Below, piece by piece: positions 14,893-23,774 of a stretch of 43,302 nucleotides of DNA; positions within the stretch are counted from its first letter, which is position 1, and each line of letters starts with the position of its first letter. Below the pieces are notes generated by a model, which ran no database searches, was not told where the DNA came from, and saw only the letters and a program-made list of their open reading frames with translations. Made by a program: the position numbers and the translations under genes. Where the stretch lies: the NCBI GenBank assembly GCA_030529455.1, contig JAUMWV010000012.1, forward strand, positions 1 to 43,302, read 5' to 3'. Origin of the DNA: Propionibacteriaceae bacterium (lineage in GTDB: Bacteria; Actinomycetota; Actinomycetes; Propionibacteriales; Propionibacteriaceae).

Positions 14893-16460
14893 GAGCGTTC
14901 CTTATGGGCGATGGTCAGGGCGAGCGTCGGCACCGTCGCGGCCACCACCAGCGCCAGCCCGTAGGGCGCGGCGGCGGCGTAGGCCAGTTCGTCGGTGTAC
15001 ATCCACAGCCGGGTGGCGAGGGTCTCCATGCCGGTGGGACGCAGCAGCAGCGTCGCGGGCAGCTCTTTCATGGCGGTCAGCATGACCAGCAGGAAAGCGC
15101 TCGCGACGCCCGGCGCAGCCAGCGGCAGGGTCACGGCCCGGAAGGTCGCCACCGGCCCCAGGCCGAGCGTCAGCGACACCTCCTCCAGCCTCCTCGCGGA
15201 CTGGGCCACCGCGGAGCGGATCGCCCCGACCGCGAGGGGCGCGAACAACACCAGGTAGGTCACGATCAGCAATGGTGTGCGCTGATACAGCGATGGAACC
15301 AACCTGATACCAATGAAAGTCATAGCCAGCGCCACAACCAGGCCCGGCAGGGCGTGGGCGAGGTACAGGCAGTGGTGGACCACCCCGATCGCCCTGGACT
15401 CCTGGCGGGCGCTCAGCCAGCCGATGGGCAGGCACAGCACCACGATCACCGCCGCCGCCACGGCGCACACCCAGACCGTCGACCAGGCCGCTCCGGCGAG
15501 GTCGGCGAAGCCCAGGCCAGCGCTGCGTCCCGCCACGGTCCACCCGGCGACGACCACGAGCGGGTAGGCCAGCGCGAGCCCCAGCGTGCCCCACACCAGC
15601 GCCAGGGCCGGAAGTCTCCAGGGCCCGAGCCGGGCCGGGGTCCCGACGCGCTGCTGAGCCGCGCTCACCTCGGCCGCCCGCCCCCGGACCCGGGCCTCGA
15701 TCACCGTGATGACCAGCGTGACCACCAGCAGCGCGACCGCGAGCACCGCCGCGGCGGTACGGTCGAAGGAGGCCTTGTAGCTCATGAAGATCGCCCGGGT
15801 GAACGAGTCGAAGCGCAGCAACGACACGGCCCCGAAGTCGCTCAGCGTATAGAGCGCGACCAGCAGGGCCCCGGCCGTCGCCGAGGGACGCACGTGCGGC
15901 ACCGTCACCGTGGCGAAGGTCGACCAGCGCCCGCGCCCGAGCGTGCGGGCCACGTCCTCGAGGCTCTGGTTCCACCGCCGCAGCGCCGCCGAGACCGGCA
16001 GGAAGACGTAGGGATAGGTGCCGAGCCCGAGCACCGCCACGGCGGCCCAGTACCCCTGGAAGCCGAAGGTCGAGACCCAGGCATAGGCGGCGATGTAGCT
16101 GGGGATCGCCAGCGGCAGGGCCAGCGCAACCCGGGCGATCCGGCGTCCGGGCAGGTCGGTGCGCTCCACCAGGAAGGCCAGGCCGACACCCAGCACCACC
16201 GCGACGAGCGTCACTCCCGCCACGAGCGCGACCGAGCCCGTGACCAGTTCCGCGGTGCGGCTGGAGGTGTAGATCCGCCAGCTCTCCCCGACTCCCGCCT
16301 CGACGACCCGCAACCCCAGGTAGACCCCGGGCAACAGCGTCAGCGCCGTGACCGCCAGGGCGATACCCCACAGCCAGCCCCTCCCGAGGCTGCCGAAGAC
16401 AAGACTGAGCGCTGCCCGGTGAGCCTTCGGGCAGCGCTCAGTGGTTCGTGTGGCGAACAC
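14889..16460 (-). CDS. fbpB: Fe(III) ABC transporter permease (double-domain)
   Basis: A 523-residue inner-membrane permease with ~12 helices and two binding-protein-dependent transport modules, one around RVALALPLAIPSYIAAYAW and one around HALPGLVVALAMTFIG, as in FbpB/SfuB, where one polypeptide supplies both halves of the channel. The start is uncertain. GTG 16460 is the only ATG/GTG/TTG before the first helix, but codons 7-19 from it fall in a perfect 14-bp hairpin and the residues they encode do not look family-like. No conventional in-frame start exists between the hairpin and helix 1 (a CTG 12 nt after GGGAGGGG is a remote possibility). The stop overlaps the ATPase start. Confidence 0.87.
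   Translation of the reverse strand: MFATRTTERCPKAHRAALSLVFGSLGRGWLWGIALAVTALTLLPGVYLGLRVVEAGVGESWRIYTSSRTAELVTGSVALVAGVTLVAVVLGVGLAFLVERTDLPGRRIARVALALPLAIPSYIAAYAWVSTFGFQGYWAAVAVLGLGTYPYVFLPVSAALRRWNQSLEDVARTLGRGRWSTFATVTVPHVRPSATAGALLVALYTLSDFGAVSLLRFDSFTRAIFMSYKASFDRTAAAVLAVALLVVTLVITVIEARVRGRAAEVSAAQQRVGTPARLGPWRLPALALVWGTLGLALAYPLVVVAGWTVAGRSAGLGFADLAGAAWSTVWVCAVAAAVIVVLCLPIGWLSARQESRAIGVVHHCLYLAHALPGLVVALAMTFIGIRLVPSLYQRTPLLIVTYLVLFAPLAVGAIRSAVAQSARRLEEVSLTLGLGPVATFRAVTLPLAAPGVASAFLLVMLTAMKELPATLLLRPTGMETLATRLWMYTDELAYAAAAPYGLALVVAATVPTLALTIAHKERS
16405..16441 (-). terminator. Strong hairpin between fbpA and fbpB
   Basis: CTGAGCGCTGCCCG and CGGGCAGCGCTCAG are perfect 14-nt arms around a 9-nt loop. 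On the transcribed (minus) strand it begins 36 nt after the fbpA stop and is followed by TCTTGTCTTC, a weak U-rich run. It should act as a partial terminator or as an mRNA 3'-end stabiliser for the binding-protein message. It overlaps the apparent first codons of the permease. Confidence 0.75.
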
Positions 16461-16476
16461 CTTCAGAAAGGCTGAA

Positions 16477-17538
16477 TCAGATCAGACCGACCTTCTTCAG
16501 CAAGGCCTGAGTCTCCTTGAGCGAGCTCAGGTCGTTCAGATCGACCCCGTGGGGCTTGGAAACATCGATCTCCTTGAGCTTGAACTTGCTCGTCACGCCG
16601 GAGATCACCGGGTACTCGGCGGTCTTGTTGGCGAAGTAGGTCTGCGCCTCGTTGTCGAGCAGGTAGTTCACAACCTTGGTGGCCGCCTCCTTGTTCTTGG
16701 AGTGGGCCAGCACGCCCACGCCGGCAACGTTGAGCAGGGCACCCGGGTCGGCGGCGTCCAGATAGACGAGCTTGGCCTTGACGGCGTCGCCCTTCTCGGC
16801 GTGCAGCTTGTGCCAGTAGTAGTGGTTGATGAGACCGATGCCGACCTCGCCGGAGTTGACCGCCTCAAGCACGGCGGTGTTCTTCTCGTAGGTCTTGGGC
16901 TCCAGGGCCTTGAGCTTGGTCAGCCACTCCTCGGCCGCGGCCTCGCCCTTGCTGACCCGCAGCGCGGTCACGAAGGCCTGGAAGCTCGCGTTGGTCGGCG
17001 CGTAGCCGATCTTGCCGCGGTTGGCGTCGACGAGGATCTGCTCAATGCCGGTGTAAGCCTCGGCGCCCGGGCTGACCTCGGGGTTCACTGCGAGGACGCG
17101 AATCCGGCCCGACGTGGCGACCCAGTTGCCCTTCGGGTCGCGGAAGGCGCCATCGACCTTGTTCAGGGTCTCCTTGGGCAGCGCGGACAAGAGATTGGCC
17201 TTGCCCAGCTCGCCGAGGGCACCTGCGTCTTGTGAGAAGAACAGGTCGGCTGGAGAGCGATCACCCTCTTCGACGAGCTGGGCGGCCAGCTCGGCGGTCC
17301 CGGCATAACGGACGCTGATTTTCACGCCGGTGGCCGCCTCGATCTTGGCGAGCAGCGGACCGACCAGGGCCTCGTTGCGGCCCGAGTAGATGGTCACGCT
17401 GGCGGGCTGGGCGCTGGCTCCGCCGCCGCTGGTCGCGCTGGGGGCCTGCGTGGCGGAACCGCCACTGGCCGAGCCGCAGCCCGTGAGCAGAAGCGAACCC
17501 GCGATCAGGCCAGCCGCTACACCGAAGATACGTCGCAT
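16477..17538 (-). CDS. fbpA: Fe(III) ABC transporter substrate-binding lipoprotein
   Basis: A 353-residue lipoprotein: signal MRRIFGVAAGLIAGSLLLTGC with lipobox LTGC (Cys21), a Ser/Gly/Ala linker to ~45, then a class-IV type periplasmic-binding fold starting SVTIYSGRNEALVGPLL. IYSGRN is the usual start of ferric-binding proteins, and INHYYWHKL contains the adjacent tyrosines that bind Fe(III). It captures iron outside the membrane and delivers it to the permease. AGGGAAACT precedes the ATG, and a promoter with an iron-box-like operator lies 40-70 nt upstream. It is the first gene of the importer operon and is set off from it by a hairpin. Confidence 0.92.
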   Translation of the reverse strand: MRRIFGVAAGLIAGSLLLTGCGSASGGSATQAPSATSGGGASAQPASVTIYSGRNEALVGPLLAKIEAATGVKISVRYAGTAELAAQLVEEGDRSPADLFFSQDAGALGELGKANLLSALPKETLNKVDGAFRDPKGNWVATSGRIRVLAVNPEVSPGAEAYTGIEQILVDANRGKIGYAPTNASFQAFVTALRVSKGEAAAEEWLTKLKALEPKTYEKNTAVLEAVNSGEVGIGLINHYYWHKLHAEKGDAVKAKLVYLDAADPGALLNVAGVGVLAHSKNKEAATKVVNYLLDNEAQTYFANKTAEYPVISGVTSKFKLKEIDVSKPHGVDLNDLSSLKETQALLKKVGLI

Positions 17539-17568
17539 AGTTTCCCTAACTCAGATCTTGCGAAAATA

Positions 17569-17606
17569 ACTAAGGCGAGCCTAAACCTATTTGCTGGGGG
17601 CCGCAA
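17569..17606 (-). promoter_or_regulatory. fbp promoter with DtxR/IdeR-like iron box
   Basis: On the minus strand TTGCGG (17601-17606), a 17-nt spacer and TAGGCT (17578-17583) form a promoter. The -10 box lies inside TAGGTTTAGGCTCGCCTTA, which matches 13 of 19 positions of the DtxR/IdeR consensus TTAGGTTAGGCTAACCTAA and keeps the imperfect dyad TTAGGC-TC-GCCTTA. Repressor bound there would block RNA polymerase when iron is sufficient. Confidence 0.6.
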
Positions 17607-17664
17607 CCCCTCCGGCCTACCCGTCCCGCGATCTGCGGCTCCCGGAGCCCGGCCGCCCTCCTGG

Positions 17665-18675
<1,011 letters not shown>

Positions 18676-18677
18676 CC

Positions 18678-20063
18678 ATGGCGGAGTTGCGCATCTCCAC
18701 GACGGCGATCCCCGGCCTGATCGTCCTCGACCTGCCCCTGCACGGGGACGCCCGGGGCTGGTTCAAAGAGAACTGGCACCGGGAGAAGATGGTCGCGCTC
18801 GGGCTGCCCGATTTCGCGCCGGTGCAGAACAACATGAGCCACAACACCCACGCCGGGGTCACCCGGGGCTTCCACGCCGAACCGTGGGACAAGCTCGTCT
18901 CCGTCGCCAGCGGACGCATCTTCGGCGCCTGGGTCGACCTGCGCGCGGGTGAGAGCTTCGGCCGGGTGGTCACGGTCGAGATGGGCCCCGACAAGGCGGT
19001 CTTCGTCCCCCGTGGGGTGGGCAACGCCTATCAGGCCCTTGAGGACGGCACCACCTACACCTACCTCGTCAACGAGCACTGGTCGGCCGAGGCCAGGCAG
19101 CGCTACACCTACCTCAACCTCGCCGACGAGACCGTCGCCGTGGACTGGCCGATCCCCCTGGCCGACAGCGTCCGCAGCGAGGCCGACCTGTTCCATCCGC
19201 GGCTGGCCGAGGTGACGCCCTTCCCCGCCGCGAAGGTGCTGGTGACCGGCGGCAACGGCCAGCTGGGCCGGGCGCTGCGGGCGGTGTTCCCGGAGGCGAC
19301 CTACGTCGACCTCGACGAACTCGACATCGCTGACCCCGCCTCGGTGGCGGCCTTCGACTTCGACGGGGTGGAGACCATCATCAACGCCGCGGCCTGGACC
19401 GCGGTGGACGCCGCCGAGGCCGACGGCCGTGCCGCCTGCTGGCGGGCCAACGCCACCGGCGTGGCGAACCTGGTGGCGGCGGCCCGCAGGCACCGCGCCA
19501 CCCTGGTGCACATCTCCAGCGACTACGTGTTCGACGGCACCAGCGAGTCCCACACCGAGGACGAACCGCTGTCCCCGCTCAGCGCCTACGGCGCCGCCAA
19601 GGCCGCCGGGGACGTCGCGGCCGCGTCCTGGGAGCGGCACTACATCGTGCGCACCAGCTGGGTCATCGGCCAGGGCCGCAACTTCGTGTCCACCATGGCC
19701 GACCTGGCGCGCCGCGGGATCTCCCCCGGGGTGGTCGACGACCAGTACGGACGCCTCACCTTCACCGAGGACCTGGCCGCCGGGATCGCCCACCTGGTCG
19801 GCTCCCGCGCACCCTACGGCACCTACAACCTGACCTCGTCCGGGCCGGTACAGACCTGGTACAGCATCGCCCGCGACGTGTTCGCCGCGCTGGGCGCACC
19901 GGGCCGGGTCACGCCGGTCAGCACCGAGGAATACGGCGCGGGCAAGAACCTCGCCCCGCGTCCCCGGCACAGCACGCTCGATCTGGCCAAGATCACCGCG
20001 GCGGGATTCGTCCCCGCCGACGGGACGGAGCGGCTGCGCAGCTACCTCTCCCGCCTGGCATAG
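18678..20063 (+). CDS. rmlCD: Fused dTDP-4-dehydrorhamnose 3,5-epimerase / 4-reductase
   Basis: One 461-residue polypeptide carries the last two steps of dTDP-L-rhamnose synthesis. Residues 1-185 are the RmlC cupin: RGWFKENWH, NNMSHNTHAGVTRGFHAEPWDKLV (catalytic His), FVPRGVGNAYQAL. After a short linker (LFHPRLAEVTPFPAA) residues ~188-461 form the RmlD reductase: VLVTGGNGQLGRAL, INAAAWTAVDAAE, HISSDYVFDGT and YGAAKAAGD. RmlC and RmlD are separate in most bacteria; fused forms occur in some actinobacteria. ATG 18678 is preferred; GTG 18672, overlapping the rmlB stop, is possible. Confidence 0.94.
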   Translation: MAELRISTTAIPGLIVLDLPLHGDARGWFKENWHREKMVALGLPDFAPVQNNMSHNTHAGVTRGFHAEPWDKLVSVASGRIFGAWVDLRAGESFGRVVTVEMGPDKAVFVPRGVGNAYQALEDGTTYTYLVNEHWSAEARQRYTYLNLADETVAVDWPIPLADSVRSEADLFHPRLAEVTPFPAAKVLVTGGNGQLGRALRAVFPEATYVDLDELDIADPASVAAFDFDGVETIINAAAWTAVDAAEADGRAACWRANATGVANLVAAARRHRATLVHISSDYVFDGTSESHTEDEPLSPLSAYGAAKAAGDVAAASWERHYIVRTSWVIGQGRNFVSTMADLARRGISPGVVDDQYGRLTFTEDLAAGIAHLVGSRAPYGTYNLTSSGPVQTWYSIARDVFAALGAPGRVTPVSTEEYGAGKNLAPRPRHSTLDLAKITAAGFVPADGTERLRSYLSRLA

Positions 20064-20118
20064 AAGAACGTTGTCAAATCGTCACTTTCCCGGTGGGCTA
20101 GCGGCCGCGAACCCGGTG

Positions 20119-20124
20119 TAACCT
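20119..20124 (+). promoter_or_regulatory. -10 box of the first aminotransferase gene (leaderless)
   Basis: TAACCT ends 7 nt before the ATG at 20132, favouring that ATG over the in-frame GTG at 20126. Confidence 0.4.
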
Positions 20125-20131
20125 CGTGTTC

Positions 20132-21286
20132 ATGAGCCGTCCTTTTCTACCTTTCGTGCGCCCTGACATCGGTGATGCGGAGATCGAGGCGGTCGTGGAC
20201 GCTATGCGCAGCGGCTGGCTCACCACCGGCCCGGTCTCCGCGGCGTTCGAACGGGAGTTCGCCGATTACCTCGGCGGGGGTCGGCACGCCATCGCAGTGA
20301 ACTCAGCCACGGCAGGTCTGCACCTAGCGCTGGAGGCTATCGGGGTGGGCCCCGGCGATGAGGTGCTGGTGCCGACGTGGACGTTCACCGCGACCGCAGA
20401 AGCCGTCAGCTACCTCGGGGGGAACCCGGTCCTGGTGGACGTGGACCCGGTGACCCTGTGCATCGACTTCGCCGACGCCGAGCGGCGCGTGACCGAGCGC
20501 ACGGTCGCCATCGCTCCGGTGCACTACGCGGGCCTCGCCGTTCCCGCGGGCGAGCTGTCCGCCTTCGCGGCCAAACACGGCCTCAGGGTCGTCGAGGACG
20601 CCGCGCACGCGCTGCCGACCCTCAACGAGGGCACGCTCGTCGGTGCCGGAGACTTCGACGCGACAGTGTTCAGCTTCTATGCGACCAAGACCATGACGAC
20701 CGGTGAGGGCGGCATGGTGGTCACCCCGGACGCGGATCTCGCCCAGCGGATGCGCATCATGCGCCTGCACGGCATCGACCGCGACGTGTTCAACCGCTAC
20801 TCCTCGCCCCGGGCGGGCTGGGTCTACGACGTGGTCGGGGCCGGGTACAAACACAACATCACCGACACCGCGTCGGCGATGGGGCGGGTCCAGTTGCGCC
20901 GCACCCCCGAGATGGCGCGCCGCCGCACCGAGATCGCCGCGCACTACCACGAGTCCTTCGCCGGGCTGCCGGTGCAGCTTCCGCCCGACGCGCCCGCGGG
21001 CTCGTCCCACTGCTGGCACCTGTACAACCTGCGGCTGAATGCCGACGCGCCGCTCAGCCGGGACGATTTCATCGAGCGGATGACCGAGCTAGGGATCGGC
21101 ACCAGCGTCCACTTCATCCCGCTGCACATGCTGACCTACTGGCGCGAGCGGTTCGACCACACCCCGGAGCAGTTCCCCGTGGCCAGCGCCGAGTTCACCC
21201 GGTGCGTCAGCCTGCCGATCTTTTCCGCGATGACCGACGACGACGTCGAGCTGGTCGTCACCTCCGTCCGTTCCCTGCTGTCGTGA
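20132..21286 (+). CDS. DegT/DnrJ/EryC1-family sugar aminotransferase (first copy)
   Basis: A PLP enzyme of 384 residues that aminates a keto-sugar nucleotide. The N-terminus FLPFVRPDIGDAEIEAVVDAMRSGWLTTGP is the family signature; VEDAAHAL supplies the Asp and SFYATKTMTTGEGGM the Schiff-base Lys. The order rmlB, rmlCD, aminotransferase suggests that dTDP-4-keto-6-deoxyglucose may be its substrate, giving a dTDP-4-amino-4,6-dideoxy sugar; a UDP-4-keto sugar is an alternative, although no UDP-GlcNAc 4,6-dehydratase is seen here. Its stop overlaps the start of the small phosphoglycosyl transferase gene (TGATG), so the two form a module that is repeated just downstream. Confidence 0.9.
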   Translation: MSRPFLPFVRPDIGDAEIEAVVDAMRSGWLTTGPVSAAFEREFADYLGGGRHAIAVNSATAGLHLALEAIGVGPGDEVLVPTWTFTATAEAVSYLGGNPVLVDVDPVTLCIDFADAERRVTERTVAIAPVHYAGLAVPAGELSAFAAKHGLRVVEDAAHALPTLNEGTLVGAGDFDATVFSFYATKTMTTGEGGMVVTPDADLAQRMRIMRLHGIDRDVFNRYSSPRAGWVYDVVGAGYKHNITDTASAMGRVQLRRTPEMARRRTEIAAHYHESFAGLPVQLPPDAPAGSSHCWHLYNLRLNADAPLSRDDFIERMTELGIGTSVHFIPLHMLTYWRERFDHTPEQFPVASAEFTRCVSLPIFSAMTDDDVELVVTSVRSLLS

Positions 21287-21876
21287 TGGACGCCAAACGG
21301 ACCTTCGACGTGGTGGCCTCGGCGATCGGGCTGTGGCTCCTCGCCCCGGTGTTCGCCGGGATAGCGCTGGCGGTATGGGCCCACGACCGCGGCCCGGTGT
21401 TCTTCCGGCAGGAGCGGGTCGGGCGGGGCGGGGAGGTGTTCCGCATCCACAAGTTCCGCTCCATGCGGGTCAGCAACTCCGGCGCGCTCATCACCAGCGC
21501 CGACGACGACCGGATCACCCCGGTCGGCAAGTTCCTGCGCGCCTCCAAACTGGACGAGCTGCCCCAGCTCATCGACGTGCTGGCGGGCCACATGTCGCTG
21601 GTCGGGCCCCGCCCGGAGGTGCCGAAATACGTCGCGATGTGGGGCGATGCAGCGGCCGAGATCCTGAGCGTGCGCCCGGGAATCTCCGACCCGGCGGCGA
21701 TCGCCTACCGCAACGAACAGGACGAGCTGGCCGTCGCGGACGACCCCGAGCGGCACTACGTCGAGGTGATCCTGCCCCGCAAGGTAGAGATGTATCTCGA
21801 CTACGTCCGCACCCGCAGCTTCCTCGGCGACCTCGGGCTGATCTTCCAAACCCTGGCGGCGGTCGCGCGGAAATGA
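21286..21876 (+). CDS. Monotopic phosphoglycosyl transferase (first copy)
   Basis: A 196-residue PglC/WcaJ-type initiating enzyme that moves a sugar phosphate from a nucleotide sugar to undecaprenyl phosphate. It has one re-entrant membrane helix at the N-terminus (FDVVASAIGLWLLAPVFAGIALAVWA), then VFFRQERVGRGGEVFRIHKFRSM, the catalytic Asp-Glu pair in KLDELPQ, and HMSLVGPRPE. The C-terminal RPGISDPAAIAYRNE matches the subgroup that reads RPGITDPAS rather than RPGITGLAQ. It is small, without the N-terminal domain of WbaP. It is coupled to the aminotransferase gene by TGATG overlap. Confidence 0.9.
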   Translation: MDAKRTFDVVASAIGLWLLAPVFAGIALAVWAHDRGPVFFRQERVGRGGEVFRIHKFRSMRVSNSGALITSADDDRITPVGKFLRASKLDELPQLIDVLAGHMSLVGPRPEVPKYVAMWGDAAAEILSVRPGISDPAAIAYRNEQDELAVADDPERHYVEVILPRKVEMYLDYVRTRSFLGDLGLIFQTLAAVARK

Positions 21877-21968
21877 GCCAGCTCGCTCCCGGACCTCGCC
21901 TGGGAGAAAACCCCTCGGCGACTATCCTGTTATCAGACCGTTACATAAGCCCCCGACGATAGACAAGG

Positions 21969-21974
21969 TATCCT
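21969..21974 (+). promoter_or_regulatory. -10 box of the second aminotransferase gene (leaderless)
   Basis: TATCCT ends 7 nt before the GTG at 21982 with no Shine-Dalgarno sequence. It starts a new transcript after the 105-nt gap. Confidence 0.45.
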
Positions 21975-21981
21975 GCCCACC

Positions 21982-23133
21982 GTGAACGATCGCGTCTTCC
22001 TCTCTCCGCCCGATATGACGGCCGCTGAACGCGCGGCCTTGGAGCGGGCGTTCGACAGCGGCTGGATCGCGCCACTAGGACCCGAAGTCGACGCCTTCGA
22101 ACAGGAGCTGGCCGCGTTCTGCGACCGCGAACACGCGGTGGCGCTGTCGTCGGGCACCGCCGCGCTGCATCTGTCGGGGCTGGCGCTCGGCTTCGGCCCC
22201 GGAGACGTCGTCATCACCGCGTCCATGACGTTCGCCGCGACGGTCAACGCAATCCTTTACACCGGCGCCACCCCGGTGCTGGTCGACTGCACCCCGGAGG
22301 GTTCGATCGACGTCGACCTGGCCCGCCACGCCATTGAGGACCAGCTCGCGAAGGGCGCCAACGTCGCGGGCATCGTCCCGGTCGATCTGCTCGGTCACGT
22401 CGTCGACCACGAGCGGATCGCGGCCCTGGCCGCCGAGCACGGGCTGCCGGTGCTGAGCGACGCCGCCGAATCCCTCGGCGCGGTCTACCACGGCCGCCCC
22501 GCTCCCGCCTATGGCGCCCTGGCCGCCGTGTCCTTCAACGGCAACAAGATCATGACCACCTCGGGTGGGGGCGCCGTCCTCACCGACAACGGGGACCAGG
22601 CCAACCATCTACGGTACCTGGCGACGCAGGCCCGCCAGCCGGTGCTGCACTACGAACACGTCGACATCGGCTACAACTACCGCATGTCGAACCTGCTGGC
22701 GGCGCTCGGCCGCTGCCAGCTGGCCCGCCTGCCGCAGATGCTGGAGGCCCGCCGCCGCAACAGGTTGCGCTACCGGGACCTGTTCGCCGGGGTCGAGGGC
22801 GTGACCTTCTTCGGCATGCCCGACGGCGCCGAGTCGGGCCCCGACGAAGACCACGACAACTTCTGGCTGACCTCGGTCCTCGTCGACGAGGCGGTCGCCG
22901 GGTTCAGCCGGGACGACCTCATCGCGGCCCTGGCCGACGACAACATTGAGGCCCGCCCGGTGTGGAAACCGATGCACGCCCAGCCCGTCTTCGCGCACCT
23001 GGACGCCTACACCACTGGCGTCGCCGACCGGCTGTTCGCCCAGGGGGTGTCGCTGCCCAGCGGTTCGGCGCTGACCGAGCCCCAGTGGGAGCGCGTCGAG
23101 ACCGCGATCCGTCGGGTGCTGGACCGGCGATGA
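21982..23133 (+). CDS. DegT/DnrJ/EryC1-family sugar aminotransferase (second copy)
   Basis: A 383-residue PLP aminotransferase, clearly different from the first: VFLSPPDMTAAERAALERAFDSGWIAPLGPEVDAFE, SSGTAALHLSGLALG, and the Schiff-base Lys in SFNGNKIMTTSGGG. The SFNGNKI context and the genes beside it resemble PglE-type UDP-4-keto-sugar aminotransferases of bacillosamine and FucNAc4N pathways. It overlaps the next gene (ATGA), a PglC-like phosphoglycosyl transferase, the same pairing as in the Campylobacter pgl cluster. No PglF dehydratase or PglD acetyltransferase is present in the window. The start is GTG 21982, set by the -10 box. Confidence 0.9.
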   Translation: MNDRVFLSPPDMTAAERAALERAFDSGWIAPLGPEVDAFEQELAAFCDREHAVALSSGTAALHLSGLALGFGPGDVVITASMTFAATVNAILYTGATPVLVDCTPEGSIDVDLARHAIEDQLAKGANVAGIVPVDLLGHVVDHERIAALAAEHGLPVLSDAAESLGAVYHGRPAPAYGALAAVSFNGNKIMTTSGGGAVLTDNGDQANHLRYLATQARQPVLHYEHVDIGYNYRMSNLLAALGRCQLARLPQMLEARRRNRLRYRDLFAGVEGVTFFGMPDGAESGPDEDHDNFWLTSVLVDEAVAGFSRDDLIAALADDNIEARPVWKPMHAQPVFAHLDAYTTGVADRLFAQGVSLPSGSALTEPQWERVETAIRRVLDRR

Positions 23134-23747
23134 AACGCGAGCTGTTCGACCGTATCAAGCGGGCCGCCGACGTGGCGGTCGCGGCCACGGCGCTGGTCGT
23201 CACCGCGCCGATCCAGGCCGCAGTGGCGGTGCTGGTGCGCAAGAACCTCGGCTCGCCGGTGATCTTCCGGCAGGAGCGTCCCGGCAAGGACGGGCGCATG
23301 TTCACCATGTACAAGTTCCGCACGATGCGCTCCGCCAGCGAACACCTAATCAGCGACGAGGACCGGATCACCCCGTTCGGCGCCTGGCTGCGCTCCACCA
23401 GCCTGGACGAGCTGCCCGAGCTGTTCAACGTGCTGAAGGGCGACATGTCGCTGGTCGGCCCCCGCCCGCTGCTGCCCGAATACCTGCCGCTGTACACGCC
23501 CCGGCAGGCCCGCCGCCACGAGGTGCGGCCGGGAGTGACCGGCCTGGCCCAGGTGAAGGGCCGCAACGCCATGCCGTGGGCCGAACGCCTGGCCTGGGAC
23601 GTGCGCTACGTCGACAACCGCTCGATCGGCCTGGACCTGTGGGTGCTGTTCACCACCTTCGCCGTGGTTTTCAAACGGGAAGGCATCGCGGAAGCGGGAC
23701 AGGCCACCATGACCGACTTCACCGGCGCCCCCGACGTCGAGGTCTGA
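23130..23747 (+). CDS. Monotopic phosphoglycosyl transferase (second copy)
   Basis: A 205-residue PglC-like initiating enzyme. A re-entrant helix (ADVAVAATALVVTAPIQAAVAVLV) is followed by VIFRQERPGKDGRMFTMYKFRTM, the Asp-Glu catalytic pair in SLDELPELFNVLKGDMSLVGPRP, and RPGVTGLAQVKGRN, the classic subgroup signature. It differs from the first copy in the C-terminal signature, so the two probably load different sugars on undecaprenyl phosphate. The ATG overlaps the aminotransferase stop. The gene ends before a 7-bp hairpin shared with the convergent glycosyltransferase gene. Confidence 0.92.
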   Translation: MKRELFDRIKRAADVAVAATALVVTAPIQAAVAVLVRKNLGSPVIFRQERPGKDGRMFTMYKFRTMRSASEHLISDEDRITPFGAWLRSTSLDELPELFNVLKGDMSLVGPRPLLPEYLPLYTPRQARRHEVRPGVTGLAQVKGRNAMPWAERLAWDVRYVDNRSIGLDLWVLFTTFAVVFKREGIAEAGQATMTDFTGAPDVEV

Positions 23748-23753
23748 CCGGGC

Positions 23754-23772
23754 CCCGGGCGAGGTGCCCGGG
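23754..23772. terminator. Bidirectional hairpin between convergent genes
   Basis: CCCGGGC (23754-23760) and GCCCGGG (23766-23772) pair perfectly around a 5-nt loop, in the 27-nt gap between two convergent genes. There is no T run, so termination would depend on stem strength or Rho. Confidence 0.5.
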
Positions 23773-23774
23773 TG

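Noticed and set aside
14904..16475. Open frame of 523 codons on the plus strand opposite the permease
   Set aside because: Gln/Arg/Gly/His-rich, no recognisable domain; the opposite strand encodes a clear twelve-helix permease.
13891..17538. Assignment of the ABC operon to thiamine or spermidine uptake
   Set aside because: The binding protein has the IYSGRN start and adjacent tyrosines of ferric-binding proteins, and the promoter has an iron-box-like site.
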